Assembly (NCBI GenBank): GCA_949471785.1
Contig: CASWRE010000035.1
Location: 1 to 32,831 of the forward strand
Length of the DNA stretch: 32,831 nucleotides
Reading direction: 5' to 3'
From: an uncultured Lachnospiraceae bacterium
Lineage (GTDB): Bacteria > Bacillota > Clostridia > Lachnospirales > Lachnospiraceae
Shown: positions 22,533 to 30,602 of the stretch, in pieces
How the letters are laid out: each line of letters opens with the position of its first letter
Position numbering within the stretch: position 1 is the stretch's first letter
The notes under the pieces: generated by a model
Told to the model about the DNA's origin: nothing
Database searches by the model: none
What the model saw: only the letters and a program-made list of their open reading frames with translations
Program-made: the position numbers and the translations under genes

Positions 22533-24296
22533 TCAGTCTTCCAGCTTATACTTATCCCGATAAAACTCATACCTCTGTCGAAATTCGCCGTTATCCCCAT
22601 GCTTCATCTCCCGCAGCACGGCGTGACGCCCGGTGAGCACATTTTCCTGCTCCAGAATACTGACCGCCACATTAGAACAGTGATCCGCCGCCCGCTCCAG
22701 ACAGATGACCAGCTCATTTAAAACAAATCCAATCTCAATTGTGCAGGAACCTCTCCTGAGCCGCTCCACATGGTTCAGCTTCGTCCGGTCGCTTAAGTCA
22801 TCCACGACCTCCTTGAGAGGCTCTATTTCCCTCGCGTCCTCCGGCCTGCGCTCCGCCATCAGAGACGCCGTGTTGTGTACCAGCTCCCGGACGGCTCCGG
22901 ACAGCAGATCCAGCTCCCTTTGCCCGCTCCGGGAAAATGCCAGATTCCTGTCATGCATCTCCTTCGCACACCGCTGAATCCCCGCCGCGTGGTCGGATAT
23001 CCGCTCGATATCGCTGATACAGTGCAGCAGGATCGACAGGTCATAGCTGTCGCTGTTGTTCAGATCCCGCAAGGCCACCTCCATCAGATAGCTGCCCAGT
23101 TTATCCTCATACGTATCCACCAGCCGCTCCATCTCCCGGACCAGATGAGCGTTTTCTTCATTATACTCACCTAAAAGCCCCACCGCAATATCCAGCTCGT
23201 TGGCCGTAAGTTCGGACATTTCATGCATGACCTGATTGCAGTGCTCCATGGCCAGCGCGGGCTGATCCAGAAAACGGGAATCCAGAAGACCCAGCCTGTT
23301 TTCCATATGGGTCGTCTTTTTTCCGTCCCTGACCGTACAGCGGGCCAGCTTCTCCAGCATTCCCGTAAACGGAAGCAGCAGACAGGTGGCGCCGATATTA
23401 AAGCAGGAATGGATGAAGGCGATCCCTGCCGCCCCCGCCGCCGTTTCCAGAAACGAAAAGGGCCACAGGGCATTGACCGTATAAAATACCGCCATAAATA
23501 CCGTGGTACCGATGATATTAAAATAGAGATGGATAAATGCCGCCCGCCGGGCATTTTTGCTGGCTCCCACCGACGAGATCATGGCTGTCACACAGGTGCC
23601 GATATTCTGTCCCATAATAATAGGCAGCGCCGTCCCATAGGATACCGCCCCCGTGGCGCAAAGGGCCTGCAGAATACCCACCGACGCCGAGGAGGACTGA
23701 ATCACCGCCGTCAGGACGGCTCCGGCCAGAAGGCCGGCCAGCGGATGAGAAAACAGGGTAAGCATACCGGTAAATTCCGGCACATCTGCCAGAGGTTTTA
23801 CCGCATCGCTCATGGTTTCCATACCGCTCATCAGTATGGCAAAGCCCAGAAACACACCGCCGACATATTTTTTCTGTTCATTCTGCAGGAACATATACAG
23901 TACGATTCCCACAAAGGCCAGTACCGGGGCAAACGTCGAGGGCTTCAGCAGCCGAAGCCACAGCGCGTCGCTCTCAATCCCTGTCAGGCTCAGCATCCAG
24001 GAGGTAATGGTGGTGCCAATGTTCGCCCCCATGATGATACCGGTAGCCTGGGACAGCCGCATAATACCGGAATTCACAAACCCTACCACCATGACTGTAG
24101 TGGCCGAGGAAGACTGAATCACCGCCGTCACTGCCGCGCCCAGAGCCACCGCCTTTAAGGGATTGCCCGTCAGTTTTTCCAGGATCTGCTCCATCTTGCC
24201 GCCGGAAGCCCGGGACAGATTGCTTCCCATAAATTCCATGCCAAACAAAAACAGCGCCAGGCCGCCCGCCATCGCCACAATCGAAAATATATCCAT
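22533..24296 (-). CDS. Na/Pi cotransporter with C-terminal PhoU-like domain
   Basis: This 587-residue protein has two inverted Na/Pi-cotransport repeats, marked by VTAVIQSSSATT (Gln61) and LTAVIQSSSASV (about 195-205), within about eight membrane helices (residues 1-310). Residues about 340-570 are helical, acidic and PhoU-like. The family imports phosphate with sodium. It is the first gene of a phosphate unit with phoB, phoR and ykgJ. GGGAGG lies 7 nt before the ATG. Pho-box-like repeats lie 73-89 nt upstream. Confidence 0.92.
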   Translation of the reverse strand: MDIFSIVAMAGGLALFLFGMEFMGSNLSRASGGKMEQILEKLTGNPLKAVALGAAVTAVIQSSSATTVMVVGFVNSGIMRLSQATGIIMGANIGTTITSWMLSLTGIESDALWLRLLKPSTFAPVLAFVGIVLYMFLQNEQKKYVGGVFLGFAILMSGMETMSDAVKPLADVPEFTGMLTLFSHPLAGLLAGAVLTAVIQSSSASVGILQALCATGAVSYGTALPIIMGQNIGTCVTAMISSVGASKNARRAAFIHLYFNIIGTTVFMAVFYTVNALWPFSFLETAAGAAGIAFIHSCFNIGATCLLLPFTGMLEKLARCTVRDGKKTTHMENRLGLLDSRFLDQPALAMEHCNQVMHEMSELTANELDIAVGLLGEYNEENAHLVREMERLVDTYEDKLGSYLMEVALRDLNNSDSYDLSILLHCISDIERISDHAAGIQRCAKEMHDRNLAFSRSGQRELDLLSGAVRELVHNTASLMAERRPEDAREIEPLKEVVDDLSDRTKLNHVERLRRGSCTIEIGFVLNELVICLERAADHCSNVAVSILEQENVLTGRHAVLREMKHGDNGEFRQRYEFYRDKYKLED

Positions 24297-24342
24297 ACTT
24301 TGCCTCCCTGTTTCTCTCTCAGATTTCTTTCACTGTAACAGG

Positions 24343-24363
24343 CATATCTGTAATCCAGATATG
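24343..24363. promoter_or_regulatory. Inverted repeat in the Na/Pi gene leader
   Basis: CATATCTG (24343-24350) and CAGATATG (24356-24363) are perfect 8-bp arms around TAATC. It lies just downstream of the Pho-box-like repeats and could be an operator or an RNA hairpin near the transcription start. Confidence 0.5.
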
Positions 24364-24368
24364 GGGTA

Positions 24369-24385
24369 TGTAAAATCTGTGTAAA
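24369..24385 (-). promoter_or_regulatory. Pho-box-like direct repeats
   Basis: On the minus strand TTTACA occurs twice (24385-24380 and 24374-24369) with exactly 5 nt between, an 11-bp period. This matches the spacing of PhoP-binding TTAACA-type repeats known in Firmicutes. Two further TTACA words lie downstream at irregular spacing. PhoB is encoded two genes later. Confidence 0.65.
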
Positions 24386-24419
24386 ATAGGAAAGACAAAA
24401 TTCTATGCACAGTATTAAC

Positions 24420-24446
24420 GCCCGGATGTTTTTTATACATCCGGAC
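24420..24446 (-). terminator. Hairpin after the cation exchanger gene
   Basis: GTCCGGATGT (24446-24437) pairs with ACATCCGGGC (24429-24420) on the minus strand, 10 bp with one G-U, around a 7-nt loop. No good U run follows, so termination may be partial. It lies about 25 nt after the exchanger stop codon. Confidence 0.55.
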
Positions 24447-24470
24447 GCAGAGTACAACAGATATGACGCG

Positions 24471-25403
24471 TCAATGAATCAGGTATACGACATACGCGAC
24501 ATAAGACGCCAGCATCACCAGTCCCACCGGACGGGTCAGCTTCCGTTTCGGCAGCACGCCCGCAAAGAGCAGCAGCACCGCGGCCGCGGCAAACAGGGAA
24601 TCGATAAAAAAGCCCGCCTCATAGGCCACCGGCGTGATCAGGGCCGTGGTTCCCAGCACAAACAGGATATTAAAAATATTGCTGCCCACGATATTACCGA
24701 TGGCAATATCCGCATTATGCTTTCTGGCCGCCGTCACCGAAGTGACGAGTTCCGGCAGAGACGTCCCCAGCGCCACGATCGTCAGGCCGATAAAACGTTC
24801 GCTCATACCGAAGATCCTGGCCAGGGCCGTGGCGGCGTCTACCGTAACGTCGCTGCCCCAAATCACCAATGCGATACCGACGATACCGGAAAGGAGAAGC
24901 CACAGAACACTTTTCTCCCCGGACGACTCTTCCGGCTCGCTCACCCCGTGCCGGGACATCCACAGCAGATAGCCCAGATAGGCCAGCATAAACAGCCACA
25001 GGATGACGCCCTCGCCGCGCCCGATCACATCACCGCTCAGTCCCAGAAACATCATCAATATCGTCACCAGAAAAGTAAACGGAATCTCATAATGCAAGGT
25101 GGACGCCTGTATGGCCAGCGGCGTGATCACAGCCGTCAGCCCCAGAATGATCAGTATATTGAGAATATTGCTGCCCACCACATTGCCGACGCAGATATCC
25201 GCATCCCCCTTAAGCGCCGCTGTTATACTGACGGCCGCCTCCGGCGCGCTGGTGCCCATGGCCACAATGGTCAGGCCGATGACCAGCTGGGGGATGCCGA
25301 ATTTCCGCGCGGTTCCCGCCGCACCCTCCACAAACCAGTCCGCGCCCACTACCAGCATCGTAAATCCCACCGCGATCAGTACGAACTGTACCAGAATCTC
25401 CAT
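24471..25403 (-). CDS. Calcium/sodium (CaCA family) cation exchanger
   Basis: This 310-residue protein has about ten membrane helices in two inverted alpha-repeats. The first has VAMGTSAPEAAVSITAA and GNVVGSNILNILIILG. The second has VALGTSLPELVTSVTAA and GNIVGSNIFNILFVLG. The conserved Glu in each GTS-PE motif binds cations. The protein is YrbG-like. The start at 25403 follows AAGGAGG by 7 nt, so an upstream in-frame ATG at 25421 is rejected. Its leader carries a yybP-ykoY riboswitch with a terminator, so it is probably induced by excess Mn2+ and may export manganese as well as, or instead of, calcium. Confidence 0.93.
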   Translation of the reverse strand: MEILVQFVLIAVGFTMLVVGADWFVEGAAGTARKFGIPQLVIGLTIVAMGTSAPEAAVSITAALKGDADICVGNVVGSNILNILIILGLTAVITPLAIQASTLHYEIPFTFLVTILMMFLGLSGDVIGRGEGVILWLFMLAYLGYLLWMSRHGVSEPEESSGEKSVLWLLLSGIVGIALVIWGSDVTVDAATALARIFGMSERFIGLTIVALGTSLPELVTSVTAARKHNADIAIGNIVGSNIFNILFVLGTTALITPVAYEAGFFIDSLFAAAAVLLLFAGVLPKRKLTRPVGLVMLASYVAYVVYLIH

Positions 25404-25493
25404 ATAGTTTCCTCCTTCCACAGGTCAGAAAATGTTGAGACGACGTAACGGTCCGGACAAGCCGCACCGCTGTCTGAAACTCTCCTGTGCGAC

Positions 25494-25535
25494 AAAAAAG
25501 AGACTCCCGCCGCACTTATGTACGACAAAAGTCTC
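25494..25535 (-). terminator. Riboswitch expression-platform terminator
   Basis: In the minus-strand transcript GAGACU (25535-25530) pairs with AGUCUC (25505-25500). UUU/GGG wobble pairs and GUCGUAC/GUGCGGC extend the stem to about 16 bp around AUAA. UUUUUU (25499-25494) follows. Its 5' arm uses the conserved GAGAC and P1 bases of the riboswitch, so ligand-bound aptamer and terminator exclude each other. Confidence 0.88.
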
Positions 25536-25633
25536 GTTACTTCGTTACACACCGGGTCCCCATCAAGAGCGGGAACCGTACTGACGGTCATGCAAACGTC
25601 TTTCCGACGCCAACTACTCCCTCTTATCTCGTC
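25524..25633 (-). promoter_or_regulatory. yybP-ykoY (manganese) riboswitch aptamer
   Basis: The minus-strand leader contains GAGGGAGUAGUU near the 5' side, a GGCGUC/GACGUU hairpin, ACCGU-CAGU-ACGGU, and near the 3' side AACGAGACUUUUGUC. The GGGAGUAG and CGAGAC-UUUG elements are the conserved loops of the yybP-ykoY family, which sense Mn2+. GACGA (25633-25629) pairs with UUGUC (25528-25524) as the closing helix. It is followed by a terminator and then the exchanger gene, so binding of Mn2+ should permit transcription. Transcription from the upstream promoter would start almost at the first base of the aptamer. Confidence 0.85.
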
Positions 25634-25635
25634 CC

Positions 25636-25664
25636 ATTGTAGCCATTCTCCAGAGAAATGTCAA
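25636..25664 (-). promoter_or_regulatory. Strong sigma-A-type promoter of the exchanger gene
   Basis: On the minus strand TTGACA (25664-25659) and TACAAT (25641-25636) are separated by 17 nt, nearly perfect consensus. Transcription would start near 25629, at the 5' edge of the riboswitch. Confidence 0.85.
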
Positions 25665-25694
25665 CGGTCTTTTTAAGAATTTAGGTGAAGACCG
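25665..25694 (-). terminator. Hairpin after the glycerophosphotransferase-like gene
   Basis: CGGTCTT (25694-25688) pairs with AAGACCG (25671-25665) on the minus strand directly after the stop codon. The loop is 16 nt and there is no long U run. The next base begins the -35 element of the exchanger promoter, so the intergenic space is fully used. Confidence 0.5.
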
Positions 25695-27062
25695 TCACCC
25701 TTCGCTCTCTTCATACTCCCGGATATCCACATCCTGTATCATCACCGGTTTCCCCGTCTTCTGATACATCTGCACCAGGGAGCTTCCGTCTCCATAATAC
25801 CCGTCGCTGATGGCGATGGCCCTGTCCACATCCGGCGTATCGTCGTAAATCCCCCACCCCTCTGCCAGATATTCTTCCCGTATCGCCTCATAAGCCTCCC
25901 AAAGCTCCGGATGCATGGAAGAGATGGTGGCCTTGATTAACGGATGGGGCCGCCAAAGCAGGGCTACCTCCTCCTGTCTTTCCTTAAACACCCGAAATAC
26001 ATCCCGTATCTTTGACAGCATCTTATCCCTGTGATGCAGGAGGGCCGCCACGCCGGTATTATAGAGTATGATTTTTTTCCGGCTTCCGTCGGGCTTCTCT
26101 ATAACCCGCTTCCAGTCTTCCGGTATCTCCTGCTCCTCCTCCTGGGCGCTCAACACTCTGTCAAATTTCGGAGACCCGATCCCCAGGATCTTCTCCTCCC
26201 AATAGCTTCTGGTATTCTCCCCCGCTTCCTCCGTCATGACATCGATATAGACCTGCCGCATATCCTCCGACTGGACGATCACCTTATCCGCATGGATCAC
26301 GCCCGAGGTGGTGCAGAAATGGCGCATGTTCTCCACGGAATTTTTATCGTCCGGCTTAAAATCCCACAGGACAAAATAGGGGATATAAATCAGCTTCTCC
26401 GTGTACTGTTTCAGATTTGTACAGTAAAAGAACGGCTCCACACTGGTCACATAATTATACTGGTCGTAAGGGTTGTGGATAAAAATCATATCCGGATGAT
26501 GGGACTGAAAATCGAACTCGTCATAACCGGTAATGGGCACATAATCCGGATATTGATCGCCCTCGTAATGCATTTCTCCAAAGCTGCCGTCCGGGTTCTT
26601 GTCATAATAGGGAATCGGGATTACATAGGCGTCGCAATCCGGGTCCTCGTCCGCCGCCTTCCACACACTCTCCAGAGAGTCCCACATGGACGCCTTATAA
26701 GGAAGAAATACCGCCTCCATGCGCACCGGGATATCTTTCTCCACGCTGTTTTTAATCTGAACCATGGCCCGGTGCAGGCTCTTGTGCGCCCGGCTGCTGT
26801 CTACATACTGCCCCTGCAAAATCTTGTCATGGAGCTGGTAGACGATCTCGCAATAGTCCTCCAGCAGCCCCACCGTCACAAATCCCTCCCCCTGGGCGTC
26901 CTCAATCAGATTCCCCGCCAGGATGGCGCCCTCCTGGCACTGGGTCAGAAGCTCCAGGGCCCCGTCCCATTTCCTTGCCTTTAACGCCGCTTTTATCGCA
27001 TTGTGGGCTTTAGTAAGCAGCTCCACATAACTCTCTACTTGCTTTTTCTGTGCTTGTCTCAT
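25695..27062 (-). CDS. Putative CDP-glycerol glycerophosphotransferase-like protein
   Basis: This 455-residue soluble protein has a helical N-terminal region (about 1-105) and a two-domain GT-B-like body. The C-terminal half holds LLWRPHPLI and AISDGYYGDGSSLVQMYQKT, followed by GKPVMI. These resemble the donor-binding motifs of TagB/TagF-type CDP-glycerol:glycerophosphate transferases (the HP and S-D-SS blocks). It lacks an obvious membrane segment. It has its own promoter and a start with AAGGAG 7 nt upstream. It is bounded by terminator-like hairpins, so it is a single-gene unit. It might add glycerol phosphate to a wall or capsule polymer, or be a related glycosyltransferase. The acceptor is unknown. 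Confidence 0.6.
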   Translation of the reverse strand: MRQAQKKQVESYVELLTKAHNAIKAALKARKWDGALELLTQCQEGAILAGNLIEDAQGEGFVTVGLLEDYCEIVYQLHDKILQGQYVDSSRAHKSLHRAMVQIKNSVEKDIPVRMEAVFLPYKASMWDSLESVWKAADEDPDCDAYVIPIPYYDKNPDGSFGEMHYEGDQYPDYVPITGYDEFDFQSHHPDMIFIHNPYDQYNYVTSVEPFFYCTNLKQYTEKLIYIPYFVLWDFKPDDKNSVENMRHFCTTSGVIHADKVIVQSEDMRQVYIDVMTEEAGENTRSYWEEKILGIGSPKFDRVLSAQEEEQEIPEDWKRVIEKPDGSRKKIILYNTGVAALLHHRDKMLSKIRDVFRVFKERQEEVALLWRPHPLIKATISSMHPELWEAYEAIREEYLAEGWGIYDDTPDVDRAIAISDGYYGDGSSLVQMYQKTGKPVMIQDVDIREYEESEG

Positions 27063-27095
27063 GGCTTGGCTCCTTATGTATTCGCTATGCCTTTT

Positions 27096-27124
27096 ATTAT
27101 AACCAGACCATTACCGAAAAACAA
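27096..27124 (-). promoter_or_regulatory. Promoter of the glycerophosphotransferase-like gene
   Basis: On the minus strand TTGTTT (27124-27119) and TATAAT (27101-27096) are separated by 17 nt. It lies about 35 nt upstream of the start codon, downstream of the spoVAE terminator. Confidence 0.7.
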
Positions 27125-27155
27125 CCCGAAATCAGAACAGAAGCGCCCACAAAGT

Positions 27156-27198
27156 CCTGGGCCGAACGGTTACCCCCACAGTAACGGTCCGGCCCAGG
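27156..27198 (-). terminator. Long hairpin terminator after spoVAE
   Basis: Two 18-nt arms (27198-27181 and 27173-27156) pair at 17 of 18 positions, counting one G-U, around a 7-nt loop. The U run after it is short (ACUUUGU). The stem is very stable and lies 22 nt after the spoVAE stop, so it is probably the end of the spoVAD-spoVAE transcript. Confidence 0.7.
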
Positions 27199-27220
27199 TA
27201 CGCTTCGCATTCCTCAATCT

Positions 27221-27580
27221 TTATTTCCGCATTTTCGGCTGGAAGATCACACTGGCCAGCCAGCCGAAAATCAGGGCTGCGCTGGTTCCCGCGGCCCCCG
27301 CCTTGAAACCGCCGAGAAACAGCCCAATAAAGCCCTGCTCGTCTACGGCCTCTTTTACGCCCGTCCAGAGCACGTTGCCGAATCCCAGCAGGGGCACCGA
27401 CGCCCCCGCATGGGCAAAATCCTGAAACATGTCATAAATTCCCAGGGCTCCCAGCACCGCGCCGGAGCACACCAGAATCACCATGACCCGCCCCGGCATC
27501 AGCTTCGTCTTATCCAGTAAGATCTGCACCAGAGCGCAGATCACGCCCCCCACAAGAAACGCCACGATATAATCCGTCAT
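27221..27580 (-). CDS. spoVAE: Stage V sporulation protein AE
   Basis: This 119-residue membrane protein has about four hydrophobic segments, beginning MTDYIVAFLVGGVICALVQ, with the family motif HAGASVPLLGFGNVL in the middle. SpoVAE is part of the SpoVA channel that moves Ca-dipicolinic acid into the forespore and out at germination. The ATG at 27580 is chosen over a GTG at 27586 because AGGAGG then lies 8 nt upstream. It follows spoVAD by about 50 nt. The spoVAC gene that normally precedes spoVAD is not in this window. Confidence 0.92.
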   Translation of the reverse strand: MTDYIVAFLVGGVICALVQILLDKTKLMPGRVMVILVCSGAVLGALGIYDMFQDFAHAGASVPLLGFGNVLWTGVKEAVDEQGFIGLFLGGFKAGAAGTSAALIFGWLASVIFQPKMRK

Positions 27581-27629
27581 TGTCACATCCTCCTGATCTG
27601 TCTGATCACCGTTTCTGTCCGGCTCCCCC

Positions 27630-28643
27630 TCATTTTTCTTTCACCCGCTCAATCCGCACCGCATGAGCGATTGCCGGAATGGTACGGCCCTCCGCAAAGC
27701 TGACTTTGGAAAGCAGCGCCCCCGTGGGCACAAAGAGCACCCGCTCCCACGTCCCGGCCCGCATCTCCGGCAAAATATAGGCACAGAGCACCGTGGCCGC
27801 GCAGCCGCAGCCGCTGCCACCCGCGTGAACATCCTGTTTGTCTATATCATACATCATCACTCCGCAGTCCTGATGGATTCTCTCTATATCATATCCCTTC
27901 TCGGCCAGCTTCTCCTCCAGGATCTGGCTACCCACCACGCCCAGGTCCCCGGTAAAAATCCGGTCGTAATATTTCGGCCCGCAGCCCATATCCTCAAAAT
28001 GGGCCAGCAGGGTATCCACCGCCGCCGGGGCCATGCAGGCCCCCATATTAAAGGAATCCTTCAGGCCGTAATCCACGATCTTCCCCGGCGTGCAGGCCGT
28101 GACACCCAGAGTCCCTTTTCGCCTGCCCAGCACACAGGCGCCGCTGCCCGTCACCGTCCAGCTGGCTGACAGAGGCCTCTGATTCCCGTACTCCAGCGGA
28201 AAACGAAACTCTTTCTCCGCACTGGCGAAATGACTGGAAGTCACAGCCATCGTATAGTCGGCAAAGCCTCCCGCAATAGTCATACTGCCCAGAATCAAAG
28301 TCTCCCCCATGGTGGAGCAGGCCCCGAACACGCCGAAATGGGGGATTTCCAGCTGACTGAGGCCAAAGGAGCTGGCTACGCTCTGGGCCTGCAAATCCCC
28401 GGCAAAAAGGAAGCGGATATCTTTCTTATTTAATCCCGCTTTCTTAAGCGCCGTCTGCACCGCTTCCACCTGCAGCTCGCTCTCCGCCTCCTCCCAGGTA
28501 TCTTTCCCCGCCATGGGATCGTCCTTCACCACGTCAAACAATTTGCCCAGAGGGCCCTCCCCTTCCTTCTGACCGACCACCGAGCCCTCGCCGTTAAAAT
28601 AGACCGGCTGACTGTAAGCCAATGTCCTCGTACCTTTCTGCAT
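27630..28643 (-). CDS. spoVAD: Stage V sporulation protein AD
   Basis: This 337-residue protein has a thiolase/ketosynthase-like fold, recognisable from FGVFGACSTMGETLILGSM, then SSHFASAEKEFRFPLEYGNQ, and later HAGGSGCGCAATVLCAYILP. SpoVAD binds dipicolinic acid and belongs to the SpoVA channel complex on the inner spore membrane. It keeps the fold but is not known as an enzyme. The start at 28643 follows GGAGG by 6 nt and begins MQKGTRTLAY. The frame from 28712 is longer than the family norm and is rejected. It is first in a two-gene unit with spoVAE. Confidence 0.94.
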   Translation of the reverse strand: MQKGTRTLAYSQPVYFNGEGSVVGQKEGEGPLGKLFDVVKDDPMAGKDTWEEAESELQVEAVQTALKKAGLNKKDIRFLFAGDLQAQSVASSFGLSQLEIPHFGVFGACSTMGETLILGSMTIAGGFADYTMAVTSSHFASAEKEFRFPLEYGNQRPLSASWTVTGSGACVLGRRKGTLGVTACTPGKIVDYGLKDSFNMGACMAPAAVDTLLAHFEDMGCGPKYYDRIFTGDLGVVGSQILEEKLAEKGYDIERIHQDCGVMMYDIDKQDVHAGGSGCGCAATVLCAYILPEMRAGTWERVLFVPTGALLSKVSFAEGRTIPAIAHAVRIERVKEK

Positions 28644-28749
28644 ACACACCTCCAAACAGGTTCCGTCCCGGGCCGCTTTATTGATCCCGGACATGTCCTT
28701 TTTACACGGCAAAATACGCCGCTTTCGCCATGCGATACTTTAATGTGTG

Positions 28750-28779
28750 TAAAATCTGTATTTTTATACCACCTGATTC
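28750..28779 (-). promoter_or_regulatory. Candidate forespore (sigma-G-like) promoter for spoVAD
   Basis: On the minus strand GAATC (28779-28775) and GATTTTA (28756-28750) are separated by 18 nt, near the sigma-G pattern of GMATR and CATNNTA. Two positions differ from consensus. The choice rests partly on the known forespore expression of spoVA genes. Confidence 0.3.
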
Positions 28780-28800
28780 GAAAACGCAAAAAAATAGGTA

Positions 28801-28828
28801 TTGACACCCTGATTTTTTCCGCTATAAT
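28801..28828 (+). promoter_or_regulatory. Promoter of the XRE-cupin/pot unit
   Basis: TTGACA (28801-28806) and TATAAT (28823-28828) are perfect hexamers separated by 16 nt. Transcription would start near 28835 and give a leader of about 120 nt. It is divergent from spoVAD. Confidence 0.88.
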
Positions 28829-28837
28829 CGTATTAAT

Positions 28838-28854
28838 GTTTACTTTTACTAAAC
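28838..28854. promoter_or_regulatory. Probable operator at the pot-regulator transcription start
   Basis: GTTTA (28838-28842) and TAAAC (28850-28854) form a short inverted repeat that begins 3 nt after the expected transcription start. A repressor bound here would block the promoter. The XRE-cupin protein encoded next is the likely ligand. Confidence 0.5.
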
Positions 28855-28954
28855 TTTGAGATTATTATTAGAGCGACCAATACAAAAGCCGGAAAGGGGG
28901 CGGCCCAGGGGGCAGAGTTACCGGGAAATCTGCTGTACCATCGGGCCGTAATTT

Positions 28955-29488
28955 ATGGAAATCGGAAAAAAGATTAAGGATTTGCGCATACAAAAGGGAC
29001 TCACGCAGGAGGAACTGGCGAACCGCACGGAACTGTCAAAAGGATTCATCTCCCAGCTGGAAAGGGATCTGACCTCCCCCTCCATCGCCACCCTCCAGGA
29101 TATCCTCCAGTGCCTGGGCACCGATTTAAGCGATTTTTTCCGCAAAAGGACCGAAGAGCAGATCGTATTTTCCAAAGAAGATTACTTCACCAAGGAGGAG
29201 CCCCAGCTCCGCGCCACTACACAATGGATCATTCCGAACGCGCAGAAAAACCAGATGGAGCCGATCCTGCTGCGCCTGGAGCCCGGCGGTTCTACCTATC
29301 CTGATAATCCCCATGAGGGGGAGGAGTTCGGATATGTACTGAAAGGCGACGTGACCGTCCACCTGAACGGCCACACCCACACCGCCAAAAGCGGGGAATC
29401 CTTTTATTTCACTCCCGCCACACGGCATTATCTGACATCAAGAAGGGGCGCCACGCTGATCTGGGTCAGTACGCCGCCCAGCTTCTGA
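28955..29488 (+). CDS. XRE-family regulator with C-terminal cupin domain
   Basis: This 177-residue protein has a helix-turn-helix of XRE type at residues about 7-60 (LTQEELANRTELSKGFISQL) and a cupin_2 domain at about 110-175 (PHEGEEFGYVLKGDVTVHL and SGESFYFTPATRHYL). This architecture is shared with PuuR, which senses polyamines. It lies 37 nt upstream of potA in the same direction, so it probably controls polyamine uptake and itself. No clear ribosome site lies in the 15 nt before the ATG, so translation may be weak. GGAAAGGGGG occurs much farther upstream. Confidence 0.88.
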   Translation: MEIGKKIKDLRIQKGLTQEELANRTELSKGFISQLERDLTSPSIATLQDILQCLGTDLSDFFRKRTEEQIVFSKEDYFTKEEPQLRATTQWIIPNAQKNQMEPILLRLEPGGSTYPDNPHEGEEFGYVLKGDVTVHLNGHTHTAKSGESFYFTPATRHYLTSRRGATLIWVSTPPSF

Positions 29489-29525
29489 TTGATTGTAAGT
29501 ACATTTACCACAGGAGGAACTCACT

Positions 29526-30602
29526 TTGAGCAAAAAGCCACTGATCGATCTTGTCCATATCTCCAAAGCCTTCGACGGCGAGACGGTTCTGGATGACTTG
29601 AGTCTCAGCATCCGCGAAAATGAATTTCTGACCCTTTTGGGCCCTTCAGGCTGCGGCAAAACCACGACTCTGCGTATCTTGGGCGGCTTTGTCACCCCGG
29701 ATCAGGGCCGCGTGATCTTTGACGGGGCGGATATCACCATGCTTCCGCCCAACAAACGGAACCTCAATACCGTATTTCAGAAATATGCCCTGTTCCCCCA
29801 TATGAATATCGCGGAAAACATCGCTTTCGGCTTAAAGATCAGCGGAAAAAGCGACGCCTATATCCGGGATAAGATCGCCTACGCCCTGAAACTGGTCAAT
29901 CTGGAAGGTTACGAGAAGAGAAATCCCACCGCCTTAAGCGGCGGCCAGCAGCAGCGTATCGCCATCGCTAGGGCCATTGTCAACGAGCCGAAGGTACTTC
30001 TTCTGGACGAACCTCTGGGAGCTCTGGATTTAAAGCTGCGCCAGGAGATGCAGTACGAGCTGATCCGCCTGAAAAATGAGCTGGGCATCACGTTTATCTA
30101 TGTCACCCACGATCAGGAGGAGGCCCTGACCATGTCCGACACCGTAGTGGTCATGAACCAGGGCTATATCCAGCAGATGGGTACCCCGGAAGATATCTAC
30201 AACGAGCCGGAAAACGCCTTTGTGGCGGATTTCATCGGGGACAGCAATATCATCGACGGCATCATGCTCCGGGACGAGCTGGTAGAAATCCTGGGCGTGC
30301 GTTTCCCCTGCGTGGACACGGGATTCCCCAAAAATCTGCCGGTAGACGTGGTGATCCGTCCCGAGGACGTAATCCTGGACGATCCGGGCAAAGGCCTTCT
30401 GGACGGCGTGGTCTCCCACCTGATTTTTAAAGGCGTCCATTACGAGATGGAGGTGCAGGCCGGGGGCTATGAATGGCTGGTACAGAGCACCGTGGCCCAC
30501 CCGGTGGGCGCATCTGTCAGCATCCGTGTGATTCCCTTCAATATACAGATTATGAACAAACCTGTATCGGAGGATGAGAAAGCCGTGGCCCTGGATGAAT
30601 AA
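29526..30602 (+). CDS. potA: Spermidine/putrescine ABC transporter ATP-binding protein
   Basis: This 358-residue protein has an ABC domain with [10 protein letters not shown] (about residues 38-47), a Q-loop in [18 protein letters not shown], and [13 protein letters not shown]-terminal TOBE-like regulatory domain begins near residue 240 and includes [10 protein letters not shown]. It powers polyamine import. The start is TTG at 29526 with AGGAGG 8 nt before it. It overlaps potB by 8 nt. It follows the regulator gene and is the first transporter gene in the operon. Confidence 0.95.
   Translation: MSKKPLIDLVHISKAFDGETVLDDLSLSIRENEFLTLLGPSGCGKTTTLRILGGFVTPDQGRVIFDGADITMLPPNKRNLNTVFQKYALFPHMNIAENIAFGLKISGKSDAYIRDKIAYALKLVNLEGYEKRNPTALSGGQQQRIAIARAIVNEPKVLLLDEPLGALDLKLRQEMQYELIRLKNELGITFIYVTHDQEEALTMSDTVVVMNQGYIQQMGTPEDIYNEPENAFVADFIGDSNIIDGIMLRDELVEILGVRFPCVDTGFPKNLPVDVVIRPEDVILDDPGKGLLDGVVSHLIFKGVHYEMEVQAGGYEWLVQSTVAHPVGASVSIRVIPFNIQIMNKPVSEDEKAVALDE

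Noticed and set aside
26031-26984. Open plus-strand frame of 317 codons
   Set aside because: Antisense to the glycerophosphotransferase-like gene, which has a promoter, a ribosome site and family motifs.
29438-29695. Minus-strand frame across the start of potA
   Set aside because: It overlaps the XRE-cupin and potA genes and shows no ribosome site or domain.
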